This document shows, one piece after another, positions 17,674 to 26,413 of a DNA stretch of 50,386 nt. Source of the DNA: Bacteroidales bacterium UBA1797. Its GTDB lineage: Bacteria > Bacteroidota > Bacteroidia > Bacteroidales > VadinHA17. The notes below the pieces were generated by a model. That model was not told the origin of the DNA. It saw only the letters and a program-made list of their open reading frames with translations, and made no database searches. The position numbers and the translations under genes were made by a program. The number at the start of each line of letters is the position of its first letter. Position 1 is the first letter of the stretch. The DNA lies in contig DCFT01000067.1 of NCBI GenBank assembly GCA_002319885.1, forward strand, positions 1-50,386, in the 5' to 3' direction.

Positions 17674-19590
17674 ATGAAGAAAAGTAAACTTTATCTGATT
17701 TCACTCACTGCATTATTACTGATTGCAGGATGTACTTCTTCTACTAAAGAAAAGGAAACCAGGGCTCCATTGGTTGATCTGAAAATGTTTTTCAAAAACG
17801 GGGACAAAACAAATTTTCAGATTTCCCCTGATGGTTCTTACTACTCCTATCTTGCCAACTTTAAGGATATGTTAAATATTTTTGTCCAGAAAGTAGGGGA
17901 TGAAAATGCGATTCGTGTTACAAATGATACTCTTAGAAGTATTTCGAATTATTTTTGGAAGGGAGACCGCATAGTCTATCTGCAGGATATCGGAGGGGAT
18001 GAGAACTTTCAGCTGTTTTCGGTAACTGCGACGGGTGAGGATAAAAAAGCTCTTACTCCTTTCTCTGGCTATCGTACTGGTATATTGGATATTCTGCGTT
18101 TTATTCCTGGCAGGGAAAAAGAAATGCTGGTGCAGATAAATAAAAGAGATAAACAATATTTCGACCCATACATGATAAATATAGAAACAGGTCAGCTTAC
18201 TTTAATGTATGAGAACAAACAAAATTACGATTCATGGTTTACTGATAATAATGGGGTAATCAGGATGGCCACAAAGACCGATGGTGTAAATGTTTCTTAC
18301 CTCTATCGTAATACTGACAAGGATACTTTCAACCTTCTGTTAACAACAACCTTCAAAGATACTTTTAATCCCCAGTCGTTTGATGCCGGTAACAGGAATA
18401 TTTATGTCCTTTCTAATTTCGGAAGAGATAAAGTATCTCTGGTGGAATATGATCCTGGCTTAAAAAAGGAGGTTAAAGAACTCTATGCCAATCCTGACTA
18501 TGATTTAGGAGGTGTATTTTATGATCAACAGAAAAAAGTGCTGGCAAGTGTAAGCTGGGAAGGGGAAAAGGAGGAAGAACATTTTTTTGACAAGGAATGG
18601 GGAGATATTAATGATGGTTTGAAACAGCAATTTCCCGGCTATGAAATAGGATTCAACGGCTGGGATGACGCGAGGAAAAAAGGTATTGTTTCGGTTTATG
18701 GAGACCGGCTTCGGGTAAAATATTATGTTTATGATTTTGGCACAAAAAAAACTGCGGAGATCTCTAATCCATATCCCTGGATTAATGAAAATGATATGGC
18801 TTCCATGAAACCGATTACTTATACTTCCCGCGATGGATTAACTATTCATGGCTATCTTACTTTGCCAAAAGGTATTGACGCTAAAAATTTACCTGTTGTT
18901 GTTAATCCGCATGGTGGTCCATGGGCCAGAGATGGTTGGTATTTTAATCCTGAAGTACAGTTTCTGGCCAACAGAGGGTATGCCGTACTGCAGATGAATT
19001 TCAGGGGAAGTACTGGTTATGGTAAAAAGTTCTGGGAAGCATCTTTTAAAGAATGGGGCAAAAAAATGCAGGATGATATCACCGACGGAGTGGAATACCT
19101 GATAAAGGAAGGGATTGCCGATCCGAAACATATTGCTATTTATGGCGGCAGCTATGGAGGGTATGCAACTCTTGCCGGCGTTGCTTTTACCCCCGATTTA
19201 TATTGTTGTGCAATAGATTATGTTGGAGTGTCTAATCTTTTCACATTTTTGAAAACTATCCCGCCTTACTGGAAACCTTATCTGGATCAGTTTTACGAGA
19301 TGGTTGGGAATCCGGTGAAAGACAGTTTACTATTTGCCGAAGCTTCGCCTGCTTTACATGCCGATAAAATTAAGGTACCATTGCTTGTAGCCCAGGGGGC
19401 AAACGATCCCCGGGTAAATAAAGCAGAAAGCGACCAGATGGTTGATGCACTGAAAAAGCGTGGCATTGATGTGGAATATATGGTAAAGGATAACGAAGGA
19501 CATGGCTTTCGAAACCAGAACAATCGATATGATTTTTACGGTGCCATGGAAAAGTTCCTCGATAAGTACATGAAACCCGGCGCCAGGTAA
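17674..19590 (+). CDS. S9-family prolyl oligopeptidase-like lipoprotein peptidase
   Basis: 638 residues. The signal peptide ends in the lipobox LLIAGC (Cys at about 20), so the enzyme is probably lipid-anchored. An irregular beta-propeller (about 40-370; ISPDGSYYSYLAN, YFWKGDRIVYLQDIGGDEN) is followed by the alpha/beta hydrolase domain (about 390-635). The nucleophile lies in GGSYGGY (near residue 492), the Asp in GANDPRV (near 576) and the His in EGHGF (near 609). NPHGGPWARDGW is the oxyanion region typical of S9C-like dipeptidyl aminopeptidases. It likely trims peptides at the cell envelope. It is probably monocistronic, with a perfect promoter upstream and a terminator hairpin shared with the convergent C1 peptidase. 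Confidence 0.93.
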   Translation: MKKSKLYLISLTALLLIAGCTSSTKEKETRAPLVDLKMFFKNGDKTNFQISPDGSYYSYLANFKDMLNIFVQKVGDENAIRVTNDTLRSISNYFWKGDRIVYLQDIGGDENFQLFSVTATGEDKKALTPFSGYRTGILDILRFIPGREKEMLVQINKRDKQYFDPYMINIETGQLTLMYENKQNYDSWFTDNNGVIRMATKTDGVNVSYLYRNTDKDTFNLLLTTTFKDTFNPQSFDAGNRNIYVLSNFGRDKVSLVEYDPGLKKEVKELYANPDYDLGGVFYDQQKKVLASVSWEGEKEEEHFFDKEWGDINDGLKQQFPGYEIGFNGWDDARKKGIVSVYGDRLRVKYYVYDFGTKKTAEISNPYPWINENDMASMKPITYTSRDGLTIHGYLTLPKGIDAKNLPVVVNPHGGPWARDGWYFNPEVQFLANRGYAVLQMNFRGSTGYGKKFWEASFKEWGKKMQDDITDGVEYLIKEGIADPKHIAIYGGSYGGYATLAGVAFTPDLYCCAIDYVGVSNLFTFLKTIPPYWKPYLDQFYEMVGNPVKDSLLFAEASPALHADKIKVPLLVAQGANDPRVNKAESDQMVDALKKRGIDVEYMVKDNEGHGFRNQNNRYDFYGAMEKFLDKYMKPGAR

Positions 19591-19623
19591 TTGCTGCGTA
19601 CAGATTCGATGGTTTAATAGTAT

Positions 19624-19655
19624 GAAGGTCAGAGGTAAAAGAAAATCTGACCTTC
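19624..19655. terminator. Terminator hairpin between convergent peptidase genes
   Basis: GAAGGTCAGA at 19624-19633 pairs perfectly with TCTGACCTTC at 19646-19655 over a 12-base loop. It lies 34 bp after the S9 gene stop and 59 bp from the 3' end of the C1 peptidase gene, and may serve both strands. Confidence 0.55.
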
Positions 19656-19713
19656 TTACCAGTGAAAAATATTATATCCTGTACTCCCTGTTTTTAAAAA
19701 GAGAGTGCATTGA

Positions 19714-20847
19714 TCAGAGTATCCCAAGCTTCTTTGCAATAGCTGGCGGAATAGCATTTTTATTAACCATAATATTTGTAGTACGCAACATTACAAAAGG
19801 TTTTGATACAAATATGAATCCGTCATATTTACCTACTATTCCCCAGGAGTTCTTAACCTTGTAAAAAGTGTCACCAGCCTGATCAGTTGCAATACCAATT
19901 ATATGCATCCCGTGATCATCGGTGGTTGAATAATTATCAAATTCCTTCTGACGGAGTTCCTGTGTAATAACTTTTTCCGGATGAGGTCCGTCAAAAACCT
20001 TTATAGCCTCTTCTTCCGACATCTCGTTCCAGTTTTTTTCAGGTATGATTGCCACTCCCTGCTTCATCGAAAAACCTTTATCACTCATATCGCTGGCCCA
20101 TGCAACTGAATATCCTGTTGCTATTGAATTATCAATAATCTGAACCAGGTCATCAACAGGAACGTTATAAAATGATCCGTTAGCCCAGTTGTCGGGTATC
20201 TCAAGTACAAACTGCTTATAAAAAGGATGATGACTGAATGATGTTAAAAGGACATAATCATCAGGATTTATACCCAATTCTTTTATGAAACTTGCAGGAG
20301 AATAAGTTTTTCCATCGTAAGTAAAATTTTCAGGTATCTTACCCAGGTATGCATCGAGGATTCCGTTGAGACCGGGAAACCAGGCAGTAGTAAGTTTCCG
20401 GCTTTTTATTACGGCATCCATATATCCTTTCAGAGCAGCATCCATCTCCATATGATTATGTTTTGTTTCTCCGTAGTTAAGACCGGAATATGCATCATCG
20501 GGTACCAATCCTGCCTCACGGCATCCATTAAGAAGATCACCGTATTCACCACCTCCGGCAAATGTCGAGGTGCCGTGCATCCTTGCGTACATCAGGGCTT
20601 TTTTCTCATACGTATGCCTTACAATATACATTTCCGACAGATCATAAGGTTTCTTTCCCATTCGTAATAATTCTGATTCCAGCATGGAGATTCCCGAGAA
20701 ACACCAGCAGGTTGATGTTGCATTCTGATTTTTAACCGGAGTGTAAGCCAGTTCTTTCTTCATCGTAAAGATATACCCTGTGTCCTGGCTGTTAGCCAGA
20801 GTACTTACAAGAAGCAAGAGAACAACCAATTTCAGAAATTTGCTCAT
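19714..20847 (-). CDS. Secreted C1-family aminopeptidase (bleomycin hydrolase type)
   Basis: 377 residues. A signal peptide (about 1-20, FLKLVVLLLLVSTLANSQ) is unusual for this mostly cytoplasmic C1B family but common for Bacteroidota homologues. The papain-like triad is visible: Cys47 in QNATSTCWCFSG with Gln41 as oxyanion partner, His at about 315 in DDHGMHIIG, and Asn at about 333 in YKVKNSWG. LSEMYIVRHTYEKKA and GTSTFAGGGEYGDLLN are typical of the bleomycin hydrolase/PepC group. It is shorter than classical PepC (about 450). The enzyme likely acts as a periplasmic aminopeptidase alongside the two S9 peptidases upstream. Its 3' end faces the S9 gene with a shared hairpin. Confidence 0.92.
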   Translation of the reverse strand: MSKFLKLVVLLLLVSTLANSQDTGYIFTMKKELAYTPVKNQNATSTCWCFSGISMLESELLRMGKKPYDLSEMYIVRHTYEKKALMYARMHGTSTFAGGGEYGDLLNGCREAGLVPDDAYSGLNYGETKHNHMEMDAALKGYMDAVIKSRKLTTAWFPGLNGILDAYLGKIPENFTYDGKTYSPASFIKELGINPDDYVLLTSFSHHPFYKQFVLEIPDNWANGSFYNVPVDDLVQIIDNSIATGYSVAWASDMSDKGFSMKQGVAIIPEKNWNEMSEEEAIKVFDGPHPEKVITQELRQKEFDNYSTTDDHGMHIIGIATDQAGDTFYKVKNSWGIVGKYDGFIFVSKPFVMLRTTNIMVNKNAIPPAIAKKLGIL

Positions 20848-20923
20848 AATACTGAATTATAGGTTTTTAAATAAGGTTTTATTTTAAGTAATACAAAATT
20901 GACTTTTTTATCAGATCGGGTTT

Positions 20924-20931
20924 CAAATCTA
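20924..20931 (-). promoter_or_regulatory. -7 element candidate for the C1 peptidase gene
   Basis: TAGATTTG on the minus strand matches TAnnTTTG fully, about 77 bp upstream of the ATG at 20847. No TTG lies at the expected -33 position, so it is weaker than the serA and S9 promoters. Confidence 0.35.
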
Positions 20932-21003
20932 ATTAATTGAAATCAATTCTGGAATTAAGTTCGAAGATTATTTTACAATCAGAATGGGAGTGGTGAAATC
21001 CTG

Positions 21004-21231
21004 TCAGCTGCGTTTGACGAGAGTAAGATAGAGTTCCTCGACTTTCTTTCTTGCCCATGGAGTCTTCCGCAAAAACTTCAGACTCGATTGTATGCCCGGA
21101 TTATTTGTAAAACAATTTATTTTAATATGTGTGCCCAATTGTTCCCAGCCATAGTATTCTACAAGGTACTTTACAATATATTCAAGTGTCTTTCCATCCA
21201 ATGGGTCATTACTTCTCTGAATGTTTTTCAC
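21004..21231 (-). CDS. VF530-family DNA-binding protein (DUF2132)
   Basis: 75 residues covering the whole family domain: DPLDGKTLEYIVKYLVEYYGWEQLG, INCFTNNPGIQSSLKFLRKTPWARKKVE. The conserved pattern L-x3-L-x3-YGW-x2-L, followed by NCF-x-NNP-I-SSLKFLRKTPWAR, leaves little doubt. The Vibrio fischeri member has a solved fold and is annotated as DNA-binding on structural grounds, and the biological role is unknown. It lies 76 bp downstream of the DEAD-box helicase on the same strand, so it may be co-transcribed with it. Confidence 0.93.
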   Translation of the reverse strand: MKNIQRSNDPLDGKTLEYIVKYLVEYYGWEQLGTHIKINCFTNNPGIQSSLKFLRKTPWARKKVEELYLTLVKRS

Positions 21232-21307
21232 AGTAAAATATTTATTTGTCTTAATACAGGATTGCCATTGTGCCCACGCTAGATCGGAGCATGCTGCTCT
21301 GTTATCT

Positions 21308-22426
21308 CTATCTTTGTATCTCCTTAACCTTTATTCCCAGCTCTTTTTCTATTGCCTTTAATCCTTCATGTTCCCTGGGAGTAATGAGGCTCAGTGAAAA
21401 TCCTTTATTGCCGGCACGCCCGGTACGTCCGCTGCGATGAGTATAATAATCTGACTTTTCTGGGAGTTGATAATGAACCACAAAGGCCAGTTCTTTTACA
21501 TCAATGCCTCTTGCAGCCAGATCGGTTGCTACAAGTATCTGTAGTTTACTGTTTTTAAAGGCCCGCATCACCTTATCCCGTTCTTTCTGAAGCATATCAC
21601 CCTGAAGTGCATCTGCATTGATTTTTTTGGCCTGGAGTCTTTTTGTTACTGTTTGTGCTTCGATCTTTGTTCTGCAGAAGATAAGTCCTCTTGCATTACC
21701 CTGGGATCTCAGGAACTGGAAAAGAGCTTCCGGTTTTTCCAGACGTGAACAGATAAGGAACTTGTGTTCTATATCCTTGTTTACAATGTCGTTCCTGTTT
21801 ACTTCCATTCTGATTGCCTTTGGCGACATATAACTGGAGATGATAGTCTTTAACCCCAGGGGCATAGTAGCTGAAAACAGCCAGGTATGACGCTTTCCTG
21901 CTGTGTATTTCAGAATTGTATCAAGCTCTTTTCTGAAACCCATGCTGAGCATTTCATCGGCTTCGTCGAGTACTAGGGTTGTGATGAATGAGAGATCAAT
22001 TGCTTTACGCTCAAGCAAATCAACAAGCCGGCCGGGAGTAGCCACCACGATATGTGTCGGGCGTCTTAATGAACGGATCTGCTCATCAATATGTGCTCCA
22101 CCATAAACCGATTCAATAAAAATCTTTTGTGGGATATACTTTGTAAATTTAAACAGTTGTTTCGCAATCTGTTGTCCAAGTTCACGGGTAGGAGATAATA
22201 TCAGAGCCTGTACATAAGGTTTGTCAGCATTTATTGCATGCAGTATCGGCAGTCCATATGCAGCTGTTTTACCTGTTCCTGTCTGAGCCTGACCAATAAA
22301 ATCAGTTTCTTTTGTAATTAATACAGGAATAGCTTTCTCCTGTATTTCAGTCGGAATGTTAATGTTTATTTCTTCAAGTGCTTTTATAAAAGCTCCGGAT
22401 ATGCCTAAATCAGAGAACGTTTTCAA
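21308..22426 (-). CDS. DEAD-box ATP-dependent RNA helicase
   Basis: About 372 residues, the helicase core with almost no C-terminal extension. In order: Q motif region (PTEIQEKAIP), motif I AQTGTGKT, Ia PTRELGQQ, Ib TPGRL, motif II LDEADEM, motif III SAT, IV LIFCRT, V ATDLAARGIDV and VI HRSGRTGRAG. It unwinds RNA duplexes in ribosome assembly or mRNA decay. The frame has no early ATG. A TTG at 22450 gives a longer form, but that codon lies inside a perfect -7 box (22455-22448) and should precede the transcript start. The TTG at 22426, giving MKTFSDLGISGAF as usual for the family, is therefore preferred. The short tail lacks the basic extension of DeaD or RhlE types. Confidence 0.92.
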   Translation of the reverse strand: MKTFSDLGISGAFIKALEEININIPTEIQEKAIPVLITKETDFIGQAQTGTGKTAAYGLPILHAINADKPYVQALILSPTRELGQQIAKQLFKFTKYIPQKIFIESVYGGAHIDEQIRSLRRPTHIVVATPGRLVDLLERKAIDLSFITTLVLDEADEMLSMGFRKELDTILKYTAGKRHTWLFSATMPLGLKTIISSYMSPKAIRMEVNRNDIVNKDIEHKFLICSRLEKPEALFQFLRSQGNARGLIFCRTKIEAQTVTKRLQAKKINADALQGDMLQKERDKVMRAFKNSKLQILVATDLAARGIDVKELAFVVHYQLPEKSDYYTHRSGRTGRAGNKGFSLSLITPREHEGLKAIEKELGIKVKEIQR

Positions 22427-22447
22427 ATATCTGTTATTAATGGGATG

Positions 22448-22455
22448 CAAAGATA
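22448..22455 (-). promoter_or_regulatory. -7 element of the helicase gene
   Basis: TATCTTTG on the minus strand is a full match to TAnnTTTG. Transcription should start near 22441, leaving about 15 bases before the TTG start at 22426. No clear TTG lies at -33. It decides the start codon of the helicase. Confidence 0.5.
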
Positions 22456-22541
22456 GGGGGAAATTCGGGTAAAAAAATTAACTGGTGAGACACAGCGTAC
22501 CCACTGCAATGAATTGGCATGGGAGAATCATAACTCATAGG

Positions 22542-22735
22542 GGCTTTTGAAAAATGTGAAATCCATTAACCACAAAGTTCGCAAAGGATTAACACGAAGA
22601 ACACAAAGTTCAGTCCCGATTGCTCCCGATAGCTATCGGGACGGGAGCTATCGGAATGAAATTTAGGTTTTTACTTTGTGTTCTTTGTGCATTCTTCGTG
22701 TGCTTAGTGGTAAAAAAGGATTTTTTCAACAAGCC
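22542..22735. repeat. Dispersed palindromic MITE-like repeat, copy 2
   Basis: About 194 bp with imperfect terminal inverted repeats: GGCTTTTGAAAAA at the left, and the complement of GGCTTGTTGAAAAA at the right. Inside, the left arm (AACCACAAAGTT...CACGAAGAACACAAAG) and the right arm (CTTTGTGTTCTTTGTG...CTTCGTGTGCTTAGTGG) are roughly complementary. The centre holds the perfect 18-bp palindrome TCCCGATAGCTATCGGGA (22624-22641) and a further half copy. No ORF is present. It accounts for most of the gene-free stretch 22451-22819. The flanking bases show no clear target duplication to my eye. Confidence 0.7.
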
Positions 22736-22819
22736 TGGAGTCCGCTGAGAAATATAGAAGGTACAAAGGGAAATTCAACCTGTCCCGATCCAGCGTGAGT
22801 GCCTGAACAGAGGTTACAA

Positions 22820-24907
22820 TTATTTATTGCCCGACCATTTTTTCCACAGATCCTTATAATCCAGCATCTTGATATAGAAGCCTCCTACCACGCTCCTGGC
22901 CTGGAATCCAACCATTTGTGCATTATCAGTAATATACCAGTCTGATAAGGGAACTCTGTTTGGTGTTTTGTCAGCATACTTAAATACCGGGTCAAAAATT
23001 GCCCTGAAATCTTTTAAATTATCAGCAAGAGTGGCAGTCCATGTTATCCAGTCATTTTTGGAATATCGTTCACGGTTATCTAATGGGAGTCCGTAAGGAG
23101 CCATAACTGTTTTGTAAAAATTTATTTCATTCCTGAATACTTCTTTCGGGAAAAGATTAAAATCCAGCAGCTTATCCCATACAAGGTTATATTTCTGACT
23201 CCACGTTCCTTTTTGGTCGTATGCCAGCAAAGTATGATTCCCTTCGGTGGCAAGATTTACCCATTCTTTCGCCATAGTTTTGGCTTTTTCACCTGCCATG
23301 GCAGCTTTATCTTTATAACCATTCATTTCACAGAGCATAGAATATGATTTGATCGCAATGATTGCCTTGGCTGAAAGGTTGACATTATGAGCCAGATGCC
23401 CGGCAAAATCATCTGTGCACAGCTGGTTTTCAGGGTCGAATCCCTTTGATATCAGATATCCGGCCCATTTCACTATAACCGGCCAATACTGTTTTGCAAA
23501 GTCTGCATTCCCTTCCACTTTCGCCAGAGCTGCCAGCATAATAAGCATATTACCTGTCTCTTCTACCGGCATCTGGTCGGTTTCATCTTTTTCGCCTCCT
23601 CCATATACCTGTCCGGTTGCATAAGGATATTGTCCCAGATCGTGTGGTGCAAAAGGGAATTTCCATCGTGTAGATGACGCATAATCAAGCACGGGTCGTA
23701 ACATTGCTTTTGTAAGGACCGGACTGAATAGAAGCACGAAGGGTGAAAAAGGATATATGACATCTACAGTGGCAATACAACCGTTACTGAAATTTTCTTT
23801 CGGAAAAAATAACGGGTTGCCATTATTATCTGCTACCAGCTTATGTGCTGCAATGCATTGGCGATAAACCAGAGCACACATAAGGGCATATTTTTCTCCG
23901 CCAGCAGTGTTGAGGTCTCTCATAAGTTCTGTGTCAAACGAATTGCAGGCTTTCATCAGCCTGTCATAATCCGAAGAAGCAGTTATCAGGAGATCATCGA
24001 ATGACATCCCGTTATGACGCCACCATGCCCGGAGGTCGCTTTCAAAATATCTGATTGAGTATATATCATCGTATGCCACCATCGCCCAGACACTCACTGC
24101 TGAAGTCCCGATCTTTCCAAGGTCCCACGATGATGCCATTGATACTGACCCATCATTTACCTTGCGTGGTTCTGTAAAAATTACGGTTTCCGGAAGACTT
24201 CCTGTTTTAATAAAACCAGCTGTCAGGGAATTTCTTGGAGCAACCGAAAATGAAGGATTCTCAGTTTCCGGTACGGACAGATAGACATAACCCCAATCTA
24301 TGCGCACATTATCACCGGATTTGTTGAGATATTTCTGCTCTTGCGTTCCGATCTTTGCTGTCTTCAGACCCTTGATTGATGGCTGATCCCAGGTGATCAG
24401 CTGCTCCGTCTTATTTACTGCCAGCTCCGATCCGCAATCGAAATAAAGCTGAATATCATGTGTTTTATTGTCAGCCGCTGACGCTTTCCATGTAATATAG
24501 GTAACCGGGCGTGAGAGAACATCGATATCTTTAACAAGTAAGGGTGAAGTGAAGATCATTGATAACTTAATACCTCCTCCTCCAAACTCGTAAATCGTGG
24601 TTGTCGGGAGAACTCTCAGGGAAAGTTGTTTCATGGGTTCTATATAAGAAGGATTGCTTCCCATGACACGAAATGTTTTGCCATCGACTTTTATCATGCA
24701 GTGGAGCGGATTCTTTGCTCCGGTCCAATGGACAGTTTCCATATCGGTAAGCCTGTCGGATGGCGACCATACACTGAAATAAGGATCGTGTGTAATCAGG
24801 GGCACAGACGGTGGTCTGAAAGGAATTGATCCATATCCTGTATTTTGGGACCTTATGAATGTAGTGAAAGCAAAAAATAGCAATAAAAGTGATAATGGTT
24901 TTTTCAT
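22820..24907 (-). CDS. Secreted GtaA-type glutaminase-family protein (DUF4965/DUF1793)
   Basis: 695 residues with a signal peptide (about 1-20). VPLITHDPYFSVWSPSDRLTD is the conserved start of the DUF4964/GtaA family. A beta-sandwich domain (DUF5127-like, about 90-300) and an alpha/alpha-barrel (DUF4965/DUF1793, about 330-690) follow. Recognisable blocks are FSNGCIATVDVIYPFSPFVLLF, FAPHDLGQYPYATGQVYGGGE and DQMPVEETGNMLIML. Fungal GtaA is an extracellular glutaminase, while many bacterial members sit in glycan-degradation loci and have a glycosidase-like six-hairpin fold. The substrate is therefore uncertain. No SusC/SusD or other glycan genes are nearby. The gene is divergent from the putative metallopeptidase at 25082. 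Confidence 0.88.
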   Translation of the reverse strand: MKKPLSLLLLFFAFTTFIRSQNTGYGSIPFRPPSVPLITHDPYFSVWSPSDRLTDMETVHWTGAKNPLHCMIKVDGKTFRVMGSNPSYIEPMKQLSLRVLPTTTIYEFGGGGIKLSMIFTSPLLVKDIDVLSRPVTYITWKASAADNKTHDIQLYFDCGSELAVNKTEQLITWDQPSIKGLKTAKIGTQEQKYLNKSGDNVRIDWGYVYLSVPETENPSFSVAPRNSLTAGFIKTGSLPETVIFTEPRKVNDGSVSMASSWDLGKIGTSAVSVWAMVAYDDIYSIRYFESDLRAWWRHNGMSFDDLLITASSDYDRLMKACNSFDTELMRDLNTAGGEKYALMCALVYRQCIAAHKLVADNNGNPLFFPKENFSNGCIATVDVIYPFSPFVLLFSPVLTKAMLRPVLDYASSTRWKFPFAPHDLGQYPYATGQVYGGGEKDETDQMPVEETGNMLIMLAALAKVEGNADFAKQYWPVIVKWAGYLISKGFDPENQLCTDDFAGHLAHNVNLSAKAIIAIKSYSMLCEMNGYKDKAAMAGEKAKTMAKEWVNLATEGNHTLLAYDQKGTWSQKYNLVWDKLLDFNLFPKEVFRNEINFYKTVMAPYGLPLDNRERYSKNDWITWTATLADNLKDFRAIFDPVFKYADKTPNRVPLSDWYITDNAQMVGFQARSVVGGFYIKMLDYKDLWKKWSGNK

Positions 24908-24941
24908 ATCCTGTTTATGTTAATTGTCAAATACTGTAATT

Positions 24942-24949
24942 CAAAAATA
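24942..24949 (-). promoter_or_regulatory. -7 element of the GtaA-type gene
   Basis: TATTTTTG on the minus strand, a full match to TAnnTTTG, with a predicted start near 24935 and a 28-base leader to the ATG at 24907. No -33 TTG at ideal spacing. Confidence 0.4.
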
Positions 24950-25081
24950 GGATAATTATTGATTATTTCGTTTGATTACCCGGTAAGGATTACCTGCTGG
25001 TTTTTCATTGCAGCAATTGAAATCTTCCACCTGATGCATAATAATTATAAATTGTAACTTAGCTGTATATATTTTTTTCAC

Positions 25082-26383
25082 ATGAGATCTTTATTAATAA
25101 TTATGAGAAGAATAATCATTCTTCTTGCAATATTGGCGGGACAGCAGATAATCACATCAGGGCAGTCAGTTAATTTCAATGACTCTGCTGCTGTTTATTT
25201 CCGTGAAACCCAGATTAATTCATTACATTACAAGGATTTATGGAATATAGATTTGTATGGACCGGTTCTTCTCGTCGATCAGGTAACAAGGATGATTTAT
25301 GCAAATTATCCCGATTCAGCCGGAATACTTAAACCGGACGGCAAAATTTTTACCGGTTTTTTGCCGGCTAAAATCAACATATCTAACACATCTGTCGTGT
25401 GGGGAGGCAGATCGTGGGCAATGATAATGCTTCCATTGCCTGAAAATATACAGGAAAGACTTGATTTACTTTCCCATGAGCTGTTTCATCGTTCTCAACC
25501 TGTTTTGGGTTTTCATATTTTCAATCCTGATAATAATCATCTCGACACCAGGGAGGGGAGAGTTTATCTGCGTTTAGAGCTTGAGGCTCTCCGTAAGGCA
25601 TTAGTGGCTAATACGGATGCGGACATACATGATCATCTTTCAAATGCCTTATATTTCAGAGAGATACGATACTCTCTTTTCCCGGGTTCTGCTTCGGGAG
25701 AAAACGAGCTGGAGCTTAATGAAGGATTGGCAACCTATACAGGCCTTATAATGAGCGGGAGAAACGAATCCGAAACAAAAAAATATTTTGATCAAAAAAT
25801 TACGGAATTTCTGACCTATCCGACATTCGTACGGTCGTTTGCCTATATTACTACCCCGATTTATGGTTTTTTACTCAACAGCTCGTACAAAGACTGGAAC
25901 AAACAGATAACTGATACTACCAATCTGACAAACTTCTTTATAAAGGCTTTCGGTTTAACTATTCCTGTAAAACTTTGTCCTGAATGTTTAAGTAAATACG
26001 GTTTTGAAAAAATATTAAATGAAGAAACCGGCAGGGAAGTGGAGAAAGAAAAACAAATCGCTGAACTAAAGAGAAAATATATTGAATTGCCTCATCTGGG
26101 TATAAAGTTTGAGAAAATGAATATTTCATTTGATCCCCGTAACCTTGTTCCACTTGAGGGGTATGGTACTTATTATCCTTCAATGAGAATTTCGGATAAT
26201 TGGGGAATTCTGACTGTAACAGGAGGAGCATTACTTGGCACCAACTGGGACAAAGTTATACTGAGTGAACCGACTATGATTAAGTCCGACACAATTTCGG
26301 GTAAGGGATGGTCGCTCTATCTGAATAAAGGGTATTCAGTTGAAAGAAATATTTCTGATGGCAATTACTATCTGAAAAAATAA
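25082..26383 (+). CDS. Putative secreted gluzincin-type zinc metallopeptidase
   Basis: 433 residues of no family I recognise. The N-terminus is a signal peptide (starting at Met1 or Met8; RRIIILLAILAGQQIITSGQS). A zinc motif HELFH occupies residues 132-136 in DLLSHELFHRSQ, and a second motif ELNEGLATYTG provides Glu214 about 78 residues later. HExxH followed by a downstream N/W-E-x2-A-Y/T pattern is the layout of gluzincin (MA clan) peptidases, in which the third zinc ligand is that Glu. The second half (about 290-433) holds a Cys pair (CPEC) and a beta-rich region. The Ca/propeptide features of known secreted families are not visible. It is divergent from the GtaA-type gene. Peptidase activity is inferred from motifs only. 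Confidence 0.72.
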   Translation: MRSLLIIMRRIIILLAILAGQQIITSGQSVNFNDSAAVYFRETQINSLHYKDLWNIDLYGPVLLVDQVTRMIYANYPDSAGILKPDGKIFTGFLPAKINISNTSVVWGGRSWAMIMLPLPENIQERLDLLSHELFHRSQPVLGFHIFNPDNNHLDTREGRVYLRLELEALRKALVANTDADIHDHLSNALYFREIRYSLFPGSASGENELELNEGLATYTGLIMSGRNESETKKYFDQKITEFLTYPTFVRSFAYITTPIYGFLLNSSYKDWNKQITDTTNLTNFFIKAFGLTIPVKLCPECLSKYGFEKILNEETGREVEKEKQIAELKRKYIELPHLGIKFEKMNISFDPRNLVPLEGYGTYYPSMRISDNWGILTVTGGALLGTNWDKVILSEPTMIKSDTISGKGWSLYLNKGYSVERNISDGNYYLKK

Positions 26384-26413
26384 TAACTGCTGGAAAACAG
26401 TAAACCGGCTTTT

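Noticed and set aside
19622..19864. 80-residue plus-strand frame overlapping the C1 peptidase gene
   Set aside because: It begins in the terminator hairpin and lies mostly antisense to the well-supported C1 peptidase.
21282..21300. AGATCGGAGCATG resembling the start of an Illumina adapter
   Set aside because: The match breaks after nine bases (the adapter continues AAGAGC), and the bases beyond read on as normal intergenic sequence, so it is not adapter contamination.
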